Origin: Streptacidiphilus anmyonensis
GTDB taxonomy: Bacteria > Actinomycetota > Actinomycetes > Streptomycetales > Streptomycetaceae
Assembly (NCBI RefSeq): GCF_000787855.1
Contig: NZ_BBPQ01000002.1
Location: 45,432 to 109,431 of the forward strand
Direction of reading: 5' to 3'
Length of the DNA: 64,000 nucleotides
Part shown: positions 40,557 through 50,385 of the stretch, one piece after another
Position numbering within the stretch: the stretch's first letter is position 1
Layout: every line of letters begins with the position of its first letter
Notes under the pieces: generated by a model
What the model was told of the DNA's origin: nothing
Databases searched by the model: none
Seen by the model: only the letters and a program-made list of their open reading frames with translations
Program-made: the position numbers and the translations under genes

Positions 40557-41261
40557 TCAGTGACCCATTCCCAATCCGCCGTCCACGGGGATGACGGCTC
40601 CGGTGATGTATGCGGCCTCGTCCGAGGAGAGGAAGCGGACGGCCGAGGCGATCTCGGCCGGAGAGGCGTAGCGGCCCAGCGGGACCTGCGAGACGATCTC
40701 GGCGCGGCGGTCGTCGCTCAGCACCGCGGTCATGTCGGTGTCGACGAAGCCGGGGGCGACGACGTTGCAGGTGATGTTGCGGGAGCCCAGCTCACGCGCC
40801 ACCGAGCGGGCGAAGCCGATCAGACCGGCCTTGGAGGCCGCGTAGTTGGCCTGGCCCGCGGAGCCCAGCAGGCCCACCACGGACGAGATGAGCACGACGC
40901 GGCCCTTGCGGGCGCGCAGCATGCCCTTGGTCGCGCGCTTGACGACACGGAAGGTGCCGGTGAGGTTGGTGTCGAGGACGGCGCTGAAGTCCTCCTCGGA
41001 CATGCGCAGCAGCAGGGTGTCGCGGGTGATGCCGGCGTTGGCGACCAGCACCTCGACGGGGCCCTGCGCGGCCTCGATCTCCTTGAAGGCCTGCTCGACC
41101 TGCTCGGAGTCGGTGATGTCGCACTTGACGCCCAGCAGACCCTCCGGCGGCTCACCGGAACGGTAGGTGACGGCGACCTTGTCGCCCGCCTCGGCGAAGG
41201 CGCGGGCGATGGCGAGGCCGATGCCCCGGTTGCCTCCGGTGACCAGAACCGACCGGCTCAC
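40557..41261 (-). CDS. fabG: 3-oxoacyl-[acyl-carrier-protein] reductase
   Basis: A 234-residue NADPH-dependent SDR. TGGNRGIGLAIARAFAEAG is the cofactor motif, VANAGITRDTLL follows, Ser lies in LISSVVG, and Tyr-x3-Lys in NYAASKAGLIG completes the active site. The C-terminus is ITGAVIPVDGGLGMGH. The GTG at 41261, seven bases after AGAGG, is preferred to the ATG at 41267 because that ATG is almost touching the Shine-Dalgarno and streptomycete FabG proteins begin with Met-Ser-Arg-Ser. It works with FabI downstream. Confidence 0.95.
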   Translation of the reverse strand: MSRSVLVTGGNRGIGLAIARAFAEAGDKVAVTYRSGEPPEGLLGVKCDITDSEQVEQAFKEIEAAQGPVEVLVANAGITRDTLLLRMSEEDFSAVLDTNLTGTFRVVKRATKGMLRARKGRVVLISSVVGLLGSAGQANYAASKAGLIGFARSVARELGSRNITCNVVAPGFVDTDMTAVLSDDRRAEIVSQVPLGRYASPAEIASAVRFLSSDEAAYITGAVIPVDGGLGMGH

Positions 41262-41364
41262 AGGCATACCTCTCTCACGTGCAGCGATCTCGCGGACATT
41301 GCGACGCTATCCGCTCCACGACGGCGTGGGCGAATCGACCCTCCACAGCGCAGCGCGGTGGTAT

Positions 41365-41381
41365 CTGTCGGCTTCCGACAG
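41365..41381. promoter_or_regulatory. Perfect inverted repeat between divergent fabG and tldD genes
   Basis: CTGTCGG and CCGACAG are separated by CTT, 104 bases before the fabG start and 77 bases before the tldD start. Its place in the shared promoter region suggests an operator, possibly for a fatty-acid-responsive regulator. Confidence 0.55.
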
Positions 41382-41457
41382 TCGCACGCACGGAACGCGC
41401 GGTTCGGGGCAGGATGCGTACCAGCAAATCTTCCCTCGACCCCTTCAGAGGAGACCG

Positions 41458-42974
<1,517 letters not shown>

Positions 42975-42975
<1 letters not shown>

Positions 42976-44396
42976 TGACCGCACAGAACTCCGGTCAGAA
43001 CTCCGCCCGGCCCCACGAGCTGGTCGAGCGCGCGCTGGAGCTGTCCCGCGCCGACGGCTGCGTCGTCATCGCCGACGAGGAGTCCACGGCCAACCTGCGC
43101 TGGGCGGGCAACAGCCTCACCACCAACGGCGTCACCCGCGGCCGCACCCTCACCGTCGTCGCCACCGTCGACGGCCAGGAGGGCACCGCCTCCGGCGTCG
43201 TCTCCCGCGAGGCCGTCACCAGGGACGACCTGGAGGCGCTGGTCCGCGCCGCCGAGGCCGCCGCGCGGGCGGCGGGCCCGGCCGAGGACGCCCAGCCCCT
43301 GCTCGCGGCCGACGGTCCGGCCTCCGCCGACTTCACCGAGGCCCCGGCCGAGACCACCGCCGACGTCTTCGCCGCCTTCGCGCCGGCGCTCGGCGAGGCG
43401 TTCGCGCTGGCGCGCAAGAGCGGCCAGCTGCTCTACGGCTTCGCGAACCACATGGTCACCTCGACCTACCTGGGCACCTCCACCGGCATCCGGCTCCGGC
43501 ACGACCAGCCCTCCGGCACCCTGGAGCTCAACGCCAAGACCGCCGACCTGTCCGCCTCCGCCTGGGCGGGCGCGGCCACCCGCGACTTCCGCGACGTGGA
43601 CGTGGAGGCCCTCCAGGCGCAGCTCGCGCAGCGCCTGGCCTGGGCCGAGCGGAAGGTGGACCTGCCCGCCGGCCGCTACGAGACGCTGCTGCCGCCCTCG
43701 GCGCTGGCCGACCTCATGATCTACATGAGCTGGTCGGCGGGCGGCCGCGACGCCAAGGAGGGCCGCACGGTCTTCTCCAAGCCCGGCGGGCAGACCCGGC
43801 TGGGCGAGAAGCTGGCCCGGCTGCCGCTGACGCTGCGCAGCGACCCGGCCTACCCGGGCCTGGAGGCGTCGCCCTTCGTCGTCGCGCACGCCTCCGGCGG
43901 CGACAGCTCGGTCTTCGACAACGGCCTGCCGCTCGCCCCGACGGACTGGATCCGCGACGGCGAGCTGACCAACCTGCTGACCACGCGTCACTCGGCGGGC
44001 CTGACCGGACTGCCGGTCCGCCCCGCCATCGACAACCTCGTCTTCGAGGGCGCCGACCCGCAGGCCGGCCCGACGCTGGAGGAGATGGTCACCCGCACCG
44101 AGCGCGGCCTGCTGCTGACCTGCCTGTGGTACATCCGCGAGGTGGATCCGGCGACGCTGCTGCTGACGGGCCTCACCCGTGACGGCGTCTACCTGGTCGA
44201 GAACGGGGAGGTGACCGGCGCGGTCAACAACTTCCGGTTCAACGAGTCCCCCGTGGACCTGCTCGGCCGGATCACCGAGGTCGGCCGCACCGAGCCCTGC
44301 CTGCCGCGCGAGTGGGGCGACTGGTTCACCCGCGCGGCGATGCCGCCGGTGCGGGTCGCGGACTTCCACATGAGCTCCGTGAGCCAGGCGTCGTAG
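42975..44396 (+). CDS. pmbA: TldE/PmbA-family protein (partner of TldD)
   Basis: A 473-residue partner. It lacks HExxxH, as expected for TldE, but retains the fold, for example TLELNAKTADLSASAWAGAA, ETLLPPSALADLMIYMSWSAGGRDA, NGLPLAPTDWIRDGELTNLL and NNFRFNESPVDLLGR. The one-base overlap with tldD (TGATG at 42975) points to coupled, stoichiometric translation. No lanthipeptide or azole precursor gene is seen within this window, so the role may be general peptide quality control. Confidence 0.9.
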
Positions 44397-44421
44397 CACC
44401 CTTCCGGCCTCTCCGGCATGT

Positions 44422-44457
44422 CGCGGGCACCCCCCTCTCCTCGGGCGGGTGCCCGCG
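44422..44457 (+). terminator. Terminator-like hairpin after the tldD-tldE operon
   Basis: An 11-bp stem: cgcgggcaccc at 44422-44432 pairs with gggtgcccgcg at 44447-44457 around a 14-base loop, 26 bases after the tldE stop. A U-tract is absent, as is common in high-G+C genomes. Confidence 0.7.
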
Positions 44458-44517
44458 GCGTACGGTGGAGCGACGGGGGAGCGAGCCCCGCAGAGCGCTG
44501 AGGGGCGGTACGGCAGG

Positions 44518-44850
44518 ATGGGCAAGGCGAAGGCGGTCCGGATCACCGGCGCGCGGTCGAGCCTGACCGACGACGTGCGCGCGCGGCAGCGCCGCTACAT
44601 GTTCTCCATGCTGGTCCGCACCGTCTGCGTGATACTCGCCGTGGTGCTCTGGCAGGAGTCGCGGATCGCGGCGATCGTCGCGCTGGTCGGCGGCACGGTC
44701 ATCCCCTACTTCGCCGTCGTCTTCGCCAACGCCGGCCGGGAGGGCGCGCCGAAGGCGCCGGAGTCCTTCGCCGTCGACTTCCGCCCGCCGCCCGCGCTGG
44801 GCCCCGGCGCGGGCGCCGACGACTCGACCACCGACAGCCTCAAGCCCTGA
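44518..44850 (+). CDS. DUF3099 domain-containing membrane protein
   Basis: A 110-residue protein. ITGARSSLTDDVRARQRRYMFSM is the conserved DUF3099 N-terminus, followed by two hydrophobic segments (VRTVCVILAVVLW and IAAIVALVGGTVIPYFAVVFA) and a Pro/Asp-rich tail. The ATG at 44518 is chosen over one 23 codons upstream, which would include poorly conserved sequence; GAGGGGC lies upstream. Function unknown. Confidence 0.85.
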   Translation: MGKAKAVRITGARSSLTDDVRARQRRYMFSMLVRTVCVILAVVLWQESRIAAIVALVGGTVIPYFAVVFANAGREGAPKAPESFAVDFRPPPALGPGAGADDSTTDSLKP

Positions 44851-44928
44851 CGGAGCCTTGGCCGGAGGCGGGACTAGTTTCCCGGGATCACTGGCCAACG
44901 GCACATGCCTTCATGCCATACTGCTGAC

Positions 44929-45003
44929 GCGCTCCGCATCCCCCGTCGGAGCGACGGACCGATGCCGGGCGGCTCCCCCCGTGGCTGCCCGGCATCGCCT
45001 TGC
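44929..45003 (+). ncRNA. 6C small RNA (actinobacterial C-rich double-hairpin RNA)
   Basis: Two consecutive hairpins each expose a run of C. CGCTCCG (44930-44936) pairs with CGGAGCG (44947-44953) with CCCCC in the loop. CGATGCCGGGC (44960-44970) pairs with GCCCGGCATCG (44987-44997) with CCCCCC in the loop. This is the defining architecture of the 6C RNA family found in actinobacteria, whose mycobacterial member acts on target mRNAs through the C-rich loops. A CATACT -10-like hexamer (44917-44922) lies about seven bases before the presumed start, in an unusually AT-rich patch. Ends are approximate. It lies between the DUF3099 gene and a small leaderless gene. Confidence 0.82.
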
Positions 45004-45016
45004 CCGCCGCGCGGAC

Positions 45017-45022
45017 TAGGGT
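45017..45022 (+). promoter_or_regulatory. -10 element TAGGGT, leaderless start at 45030
   Basis: TAGGGT, a good TANNNT match, ends seven bases before the ATG at 45030, and there is no Shine-Dalgarno. It also lies immediately after the 6C RNA hairpins. Confidence 0.55.
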
Positions 45023-45029
45023 GGTCGGC

Positions 45030-45293
45030 ATGAGCTCCGACACCCTCGCCTCCGAGACCCCGGATCAGCCCGTCTGCTCGGCCAAGGGCTGCCGCGCCGA
45101 CGCCGCGTGGGTGCTGGCCTGGAACAACCCCAAGCTGCACACCCCCGAGCGCCGCAAGACCTGGCTCGCCTGCGACGAGCACAAGGACCACCTGTCGCAG
45201 TTCCTGGACCTGCGCGGCTTCCTCAAGGACGTCGTGACACTGACCGACTGGCAGGCTGCCCGGTCGCAGGAGGGCGAGCCCCGGGCAAGCTGA
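45030..45293 (+). CDS. Small zinc-ribbon-like conserved protein (often mislabelled acetone carboxylase), 87 aa
   Basis: The protein contains CSAKGCRADAAWVLAWNNPKLHTPERRKTWLACDEHKDHLSQFLDLRGFLKDV (cited in parts), with Cys, Cys, then Cys-x2-His as possible zinc ligands. This arrangement recurs in actinobacteria in short proteins sometimes annotated acetone carboxylase without support. The ATG at 45030 is decided by the TAGGGT element seven bases upstream. Its last 71 bases overlap the 3' end of the convergent glycosyltransferase gene. Confidence 0.75.
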   Translation: MSSDTLASETPDQPVCSAKGCRADAAWVLAWNNPKLHTPERRKTWLACDEHKDHLSQFLDLRGFLKDVVTLTDWQAARSQEGEPRAS

Positions 45294-46524
45294 TCCGCAC
45301 CGCCGAGAGCGCCGGCAACGCCGGCGCCGGTTCGGCCCCCGGACGCAGCAGCCGCCACGCCAGCAGCGCCAGCGCGGCCACACCCACGAGCACATACGCG
45401 TTGCCCAGCAGCATCTGCAGCGGATTCCACGTCAGTTCGCGCTGCTCGCCGATGGGCACGACGAAGAGCGACCAGCCGCTGAAGACGGCCACCAGCGCCC
45501 CCAGCAGCAGACGCGGCCCACGCGCCGACGAGCGCCGCGCCTGACGGACCAGCAGGGCGGCCAGCGGGACCACGAAGACCCAGTGGTGACTCCACGATAT
45601 GGGGCTGGCCAGCGCGCCCGCGCACCCGGTGACCAGCAGCGCGCCGAGCGCCTCGCCACGGCGGTGCAGCCTGCGCGCGAGGAGCAGCGCGACGACGACG
45701 CACACGCAGGCCGCCGTCGCCGCGACGGCGAAGGCCCAGCTCGCCTGCCCCGTCAGCCGCTGCACGAGCCCGTTGAGCGACTGGTTGCCGCCCCAGGCGT
45801 TCCCGGTGGCGTCGTCTCCGCCGGTCATGCCCCCGGTCACGTAGCTGACGGTGTCGGCCGGGAGCAGCAGCGCGCCGAGCAGGTTGAGCCCGACGAAGAC
45901 GCCGACCGCCCGCGCGGCGTCCGCGCGGCGTCCGGTGACCAGCAGGTGCGCGACGAAGACCAGCGGCGTCAGTTTGACGGCCGCGGCCAGCCCGATGAGC
46001 GTCCCGCCCCAGCGGGTGCGGGGCAGCAGCAGCGCGTCCGCGACGACCAGCGCGAGCAGCAGCAGGTTCACCTGCCCCAGCGAGAAGGTGCGCCACACCG
46101 GCTCCAGCGCGAACGCCCCCACCAGGGTCAGCGCGGCGGCGGGCGTCCACCGGGCCTTCCCGACCCCGAGGGGCGTCCGCACGACGAACGCCAGGGCCAG
46201 GGTCGAGGCGACGGCCATCACCCCCCACGCGAGCTGCAGCGGAAGGAGCGTCAGCGGCGTGAACAGCAGGGCCGCGACGGGCGGATAGGTGAAGGGCAGC
46301 TGCCGCACCTGCGACCAGTCCGGGAGGGTCGCCAGCGGCTCGTACAGCGGCTTGCCGTGCAGGACGGCCCAGGCGCCGGCCCGGTACACCGCGTCGTCGA
46401 ACCCCATCGGCCACCCGAGCACCCAGCCCACGACCGCGGTCACGCCCAGCACCAGGGATATGGCAGCTGCGGGATGACGGGTCGGCAGCAGAAGCGGACG
46501 GAACGTCCGGGTCTCACGCGACAT
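45223..46524 (-). CDS. GT87-family (DUF2029) polyprenol-dependent mannosyltransferase-like membrane protein
   Basis: About 433 residues with roughly ten hydrophobic segments. The GT87 signatures GFDDAVYRAGAWAVLHGKPLYEP (about 38-60), LPFTYPPVAALLFTPL, LSLGQVNLLLLALV-type (FSLGQVNLL) and SWSHHWVFVVPLAAL are all present. Members add mannose from a lipid carrier on the outer face of the membrane, for example in lipoarabinomannan-type pathways. The ATG at 46524 follows GGGGGAGC. The C-terminal 35 residues are Pro/Ala-rich and lie in the region overlapping the small convergent gene. Confidence 0.87.
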   Translation of the reverse strand: MSRETRTFRPLLLPTRHPAAAISLVLGVTAVVGWVLGWPMGFDDAVYRAGAWAVLHGKPLYEPLATLPDWSQVRQLPFTYPPVAALLFTPLTLLPLQLAWGVMAVASTLALAFVVRTPLGVGKARWTPAAALTLVGAFALEPVWRTFSLGQVNLLLLALVVADALLLPRTRWGGTLIGLAAAVKLTPLVFVAHLLVTGRRADAARAVGVFVGLNLLGALLLPADTVSYVTGGMTGGDDATGNAWGGNQSLNGLVQRLTGQASWAFAVAATAACVCVVVALLLARRLHRRGEALGALLVTGCAGALASPISWSHHWVFVVPLAALLVRQARRSSARGPRLLLGALVAVFSGWSLFVVPIGEQRELTWNPLQMLLGNAYVLVGVAALALLAWRLLRPGAEPAPALPALSAVRISLPGARPPATGQPASRSVSRRP

Positions 46525-46621
46525 GCGGGCTCCCCCAGGCTCGGATGGCACGCGCCACTCTATGCCCTGCCCGTACGGGATTCGCACGACCGTTCATATC
46601 CGGTCGAGGAGACGTTGCCGC

Positions 46622-46635
46622 GCCCCTGAAGGGGC
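46622..46635 (-). terminator. Short hairpin after moaA
   Basis: GCCCC and GGGGC pair around TGAA directly downstream of the moaA stop on the minus strand. The stem is only five base pairs, so termination is uncertain. Confidence 0.4.
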
Positions 46636-46636
46636 T

Positions 46637-47677
46637 TCAGCCGCCGATGGCGGACATCGGGCGGTCGGGCTGGTGGAACGCCGGGGCGTCGATGCCGGCC
46701 GGGGCGTCCGTGCCGGCGGCGGCCTTCTTGCCCCACATGGCCTTGCGCCACAGCTCCGCGACGTCGGCGTCCGTGCCGCCGCCGCGCAGCGCGCCGCGCA
46801 GGTCCGTCTCGTCCGTCGCGAACAGGCAGTTGCGGATCTGGCCGTCGGCGGTGAGCCGCGTACGGTCGCAGGCGCGGCAGAACGGCCGGGTGACCGAGGC
46901 GATGACGCCGACCCGCACCGGGCCGCCGTCGACGAGCCAGCGCTCCGCCGGCGCCGCGCCGCGGGCCGCGCTCGGCTCCGGGGTCAGCGTGAAGCGCGCG
47001 GAGAGGCGGTCGAGGATCTCCTCCGCCGTGATCATGTTCGCGCGGACCCAGCCGTGCTGGGCGTCCAACGGCATCTGCTCGATGAAGCGCAGCTCGTAGC
47101 CGCGCTCCAGCGACCAGGCCAGCAGATCCGCCGCCTCGTGGTCGTTCACACCGCGCATCAGCACGGCGTTCAGCTTGACCGGCAGCAGGCCGGCCGCCTC
47201 CGCCGCGGCCAGGCCGGCCAGGACGTCGTCGAGACGGTCTCGGCGCGACAGCGTACGGAAGGTCTCGCGGTCGAGGGTGTCCAGGGAGACGTTGATCCGG
47301 TCGAGCCCGGCGGCCTTCAGCGCGGACGCCGTCCGTGCGAGGCCGATGCCGTTGGTGGTGAGCGACAGCTCCGGTCGCGGCGTGAGCTCCGCGCAGCGGG
47401 CGACGATGCCGACCAGCCCGGGGCGCAGCAGCGGCTCGCCGCCGGTGAAGCGGACCTCGCGGACGCCCAGCTCCCGCACGGCGATGCGGACCAGCCGCAC
47501 CACCTCGTCGTCCGTCAGCAGGGTGTCCTTGGCCAGCCACTGCATGCCCTCCTCGGGCATGCAGTACGTGCAGCGCAGATTGCAGCGGTCGGTCAGCGAC
47601 ACGCGCAGGTCGACCGCACGACGCCCGTAGGTGTCGAGCAGGCCCCGCTCCGCCGGGCCCCTCTCCGCCGTGGTCAC
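46637..47677 (-). CDS. moaA: GTP 3',8-cyclase MoaA (molybdenum cofactor synthesis)
   Basis: A 346-residue radical SAM enzyme. The first cluster is CNLRCTYC (Cys33, 37, 40 from the GTG at 47677), followed by FTGGEPLLRPG and TTNGIGLA. A second cluster is CRACDRTRLTADGQIRNC. The C-terminus ends in the required Gly-Gly (MSAIGG). It converts GTP to cyclic dehydro-GTP, the first step of molybdopterin synthesis. GGAAGG lies about 11 bases upstream of the GTG. Divergent from the CoA transferase gene. No other moa genes are nearby. Confidence 0.95.
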   Translation of the reverse strand: MTTAERGPAERGLLDTYGRRAVDLRVSLTDRCNLRCTYCMPEEGMQWLAKDTLLTDDEVVRLVRIAVRELGVREVRFTGGEPLLRPGLVGIVARCAELTPRPELSLTTNGIGLARTASALKAAGLDRINVSLDTLDRETFRTLSRRDRLDDVLAGLAAAEAAGLLPVKLNAVLMRGVNDHEAADLLAWSLERGYELRFIEQMPLDAQHGWVRANMITAEEILDRLSARFTLTPEPSAARGAAPAERWLVDGGPVRVGVIASVTRPFCRACDRTRLTADGQIRNCLFATDETDLRGALRGGGTDADVAELWRKAMWGKKAAAGTDAPAGIDAPAFHQPDRPMSAIGG

Positions 47678-47769
47678 GATGCCGTCCGCCTTCCGTTCGC
47701 CTCCGCTCCAGCCTAGTGCCCGTGTGCGACACGGCCGCCCCGCCGACCACGCCGTGGACACGGACACGC

Positions 47770-47793
47770 CATGGACACTGAGGAGTGTCCATG
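47770..47793. promoter_or_regulatory. Perfect 10-bp-arm inverted repeat between moaA and the CoA transferase gene
   Basis: catggacact (47770-47779) and agtgtccatg (47784-47793) enclose gagg, 54 bases before the CoA transferase ATG and 92 bases before the moaA start. A related half-site (gtggacacgg) precedes it at about 47755. This is a strong candidate operator or leader hairpin for the CoA transferase-acyl-CoA dehydrogenase operon. Confidence 0.65.
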
Positions 47794-47846
47794 TCGGGCT
47801 TCTCACCGCTGGGGCCTCTTCCAACCCTTGTTTGGATCTTGCAAGC

Positions 47847-49103
47847 ATGACGTCCATGGCAAGCACCCCGGATGTCCCACCCGCATCCAGTCCACCGCCG
47901 CTCGACGGCGTGCTCGTGGCCGACTTCAGCCGCGTGCTGGCCGGCCCGCTCGCCGCGGCCACGCTCGCCGACCTGGGGGCGACCGTGGTCAAGGTCGAAC
48001 GCCCCGGCGAGGGCGACGACACCCGTGCCTGGGGCCCGCCGTTCGTCGACGGCACCGCCGCCTACTTCGACTGCGCCAACCGCTCCAAGCAGGGCGTCAC
48101 CCTGGACCTGGCCGACGCCGACGACGCCGCCCTGGCCCGCGAGCTCGCCGCCCGCGCCGACATCCTGATCGAGAACTTCAAGCCCGGCTCGCTCGCCCGT
48201 TACGGCCTGGACCAGGCCTCCGCGCTGGCCGCGAACCCCGGGCTGGTCTACTGCTCGATCACCGGCTTCGGCACCGGCAGCGCGCTGCCCGGCTACGACT
48301 TCGTGGTCCAGGCCGTGGGCGGCCTGATGAGCATCACCGGCGCGCCGGACGGCGAGCCGCACAAGGTCGGCGTCGCGCTGGTGGACGTGCTGACGGCCAA
48401 GGACGCGGTCGCCGCGATCCTCGCCGCGCTGCACCACCGCGAGCGCACCGGTCAGGGCCAGCACGTCGAGGTGAACCTGCTCGCCAGCCTGCTCGGCTCA
48501 CTGGCCAACCAGGCCTCCTCCTACCTGGCCACCGGCCGTGCGCCCGGCCGGATGGGCAACCGGCACCCCAGCATCGCCCCCTACGAGACGCTGCACTGCG
48601 GCGCGGGCGGAGCCGAGCTGCTCGCGGTGGCCTGCGGCAACGACGGGCAGTTCCGCGCGCTCGCGCGGACCCTCGACGTACCGGGCCTCGCCGAGGACCC
48701 GCTCTACGCCACCAACGGCGAGCGCGTGCGCAACCGCGCCGAGCTGGTCCTCGTGCTGGAGGCGGCGCTGGCCGCGCGTGGCGCGGCCGAGTGGCAGACG
48801 CTGCTGACAGACGCGGGCGTGCCGTGCGGCCCCGTCAACGACCTGGCCGGCGCGTTCACGCTCGCCGCCTCACTGGGCCTGGACCCGGTCGCGGAGGTGG
48901 GCCCTGGCCGGGTGCCGCAGGTGCGCAGTCCGCTGACGCTGACCGCCACCCCCGTCCGGCCGCCCGTCGCGCCGCCGCGACTCGGCGAGCACAATGACGC
49001 CGTACGCGCCTGGCTCGCCGCTCCCGCCTCCCATGCTCTCCCGCCTCTCCCCCACCCGCCTGTCTCCCACCCGCCTCTCCCCGCTGACAAGGACCGCGCA
49101 TGA
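47847..49103 (+). CDS. CaiB/BaiF family (class III) CoA transferase
   Basis: About 418 residues. VLVADFSRVLAGPLAAATLADLGATVVKVERP is the N-terminal CaiB signature. The catalytic Asp is in GYDFVVQAVGGLMS or the nearby VALVDVLTAKDA, and GNRHPSIAPYETL and LGEHNDAVRAWL are conserved. The last 28 residues are a repetitive Pro/His/Ser stretch (LPPLPHPPVSHPPLP) from duplicated DNA. Co-translation with a glutaryl-CoA dehydrogenase-like gene (ATGA overlap) suggests a glutarate:CoA transferase, as in the SUGCT pathway. The start codon lacks a clear Shine-Dalgarno, and a second ATG nine bases later is possible. Confidence 0.88.
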   Translation: MTSMASTPDVPPASSPPPLDGVLVADFSRVLAGPLAAATLADLGATVVKVERPGEGDDTRAWGPPFVDGTAAYFDCANRSKQGVTLDLADADDAALARELAARADILIENFKPGSLARYGLDQASALAANPGLVYCSITGFGTGSALPGYDFVVQAVGGLMSITGAPDGEPHKVGVALVDVLTAKDAVAAILAALHHRERTGQGQHVEVNLLASLLGSLANQASSYLATGRAPGRMGNRHPSIAPYETLHCGAGGAELLAVACGNDGQFRALARTLDVPGLAEDPLYATNGERVRNRAELVLVLEAALAARGAAEWQTLLTDAGVPCGPVNDLAGAFTLAASLGLDPVAEVGPGRVPQVRSPLTLTATPVRPPVAPPRLGEHNDAVRAWLAAPASHALPPLPHPPVSHPPLPADKDRA

Positions 49104-50287
49104 GCACCGCTCTCGACCCCCGTGACCCGCTCGGCTTCGACGACCTGCTGAGCGAGGAGGACCTCGCGGTCCGCGACACCGTCCGCGCGTGGTGCGCGGA
49201 CCGGGTGCTGCCGCACATCGCCGACTGGTACGAGGCGGGCGAGCTGCCGACCGTGCGCGAGCTGGCCCGCGAGCTCGGCGCCATCGGCGCGCTCGGCATG
49301 CACCTGCACGGCTACGGCTGCGCGGGCGCGACCGCCGTCCAGTACGGCCTGGCCTGCGTGGAGCTGGAGGCGGCCGACTCGGGCCTGCGCTCGCTGGTCT
49401 CCGTCCAGGGCTCGCTGGCGATGTACGCGATCCACCGCTGGGGCAGCGAGGAGCAGAAGCAGCGGTGGCTGCCAGGCATGGCCGCGGGCGAGATCATCGG
49501 CTGCTTCGGCCTCACCGAGCCCGACCACGGCTCCGACCCGGCCTCGATGCGCACCACCGCGAAGCGCGACGGCTCGTCCGACAGGGCTGACTGGGTGCTC
49601 AACGGACGCAAGATGTGGATCACCAACGGCTCCGTCGCCGGGGTCGCGGTGGTCTGGGCGCAGACCGACGAGGGCATCCGCGGCTTCGCCGTCCCCACCG
49701 ACACCCCCGGCTTCTCGGCGCCGGAGATCAAGCACAAGGGCTCGCTGCGGGCGTCGGTCACCAGCGAGCTGGTGCTGGACAACGTCCGGCTCCCCGCCGA
49801 CGCCGTCTTCCCGGAGGTCCGCGGCCTGAAGGGCCCGCTCTCCTGCCTGAACCAGGCCCGCTACGGCATCGTCTGGGGCGCGCTCGGCGCCGCCCGCAGC
49901 TGCCTGGAGACCGCACGCGAGTACAGCATCACCCGCGAGCAGTTCGGCAAGCCGATCGGCGGGTTCCAGCTGACCCAGGCCAAGCTGGCCGACATGTCCC
50001 TGGAGCTCAACAAGGGCCTGCTGCTCGCCTGGCACCTGGGCAACCGCATGGACGCGGGCACGCTGCGCCCGGAGCAGGTCAGCTACGGCAAGCTCAACAA
50101 CGTCCGCGAGTCCATCGAGATCGCGCGCACGGCCCGGACGATCCTCGGCGCGAACGGCATCAGCTACGAGTACCCGATCATGCGCCACGCCAACAACCTG
50201 GAGTCGGTGCTGACCTACGAGGGCACCGTCGAGATGCACCAGCTCGTCATCGGCAAGGTGCTGACCGGCCAGGACGCGTTCCGGTAG
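49100..50287 (+). CDS. gcdH: Acyl-CoA dehydrogenase, glutaryl-CoA dehydrogenase-like
   Basis: A 395-residue FAD enzyme. Markers are ELARELGAIGALGMHLHGYGCAG, GCFGLTEPDHGSDPASM (FAD/substrate site), GRKMWITNGS, ARYGIVWGALGAARSCLE and the catalytic base Glu in LTYEGTVEMHQL. This combination, especially YEGT and the FGLTEP loop, fits glutaryl-CoA dehydrogenase, which oxidises and decarboxylates glutaryl-CoA to crotonyl-CoA in Lys/Trp catabolism. It overlaps the CoA transferase stop by four bases. Substrate is inferred from context and motifs. Confidence 0.9.
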   Translation: MSTALDPRDPLGFDDLLSEEDLAVRDTVRAWCADRVLPHIADWYEAGELPTVRELARELGAIGALGMHLHGYGCAGATAVQYGLACVELEAADSGLRSLVSVQGSLAMYAIHRWGSEEQKQRWLPGMAAGEIIGCFGLTEPDHGSDPASMRTTAKRDGSSDRADWVLNGRKMWITNGSVAGVAVVWAQTDEGIRGFAVPTDTPGFSAPEIKHKGSLRASVTSELVLDNVRLPADAVFPEVRGLKGPLSCLNQARYGIVWGALGAARSCLETAREYSITREQFGKPIGGFQLTQAKLADMSLELNKGLLLAWHLGNRMDAGTLRPEQVSYGKLNNVRESIEIARTARTILGANGISYEYPIMRHANNLESVLTYEGTVEMHQLVIGKVLTGQDAFR

Positions 50288-50323
50288 CAGATCCCCCGGC
50301 GGACCGCGACGGATTCCCGCGCT

Positions 50324-50360
50324 GCGGCTGGTCTGAATACCGACAGCACCGACCAGCCGC
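50324..50360 (+). terminator. Inverted repeat between gcdH and the SDR gene
   Basis: gcggctggtc (50324-50333) and gaccagccgc (50351-50360) are perfect complements around a 17-base loop. The repeat lies 37 bases after gcdH and 26 bases before the SDR ATG. It could be a terminator for gcdH or an operator for the SDR-sigma operon. Confidence 0.55.
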
Positions 50361-50385
50361 ACCGACAAGCCGCAAGGAGAATCCG

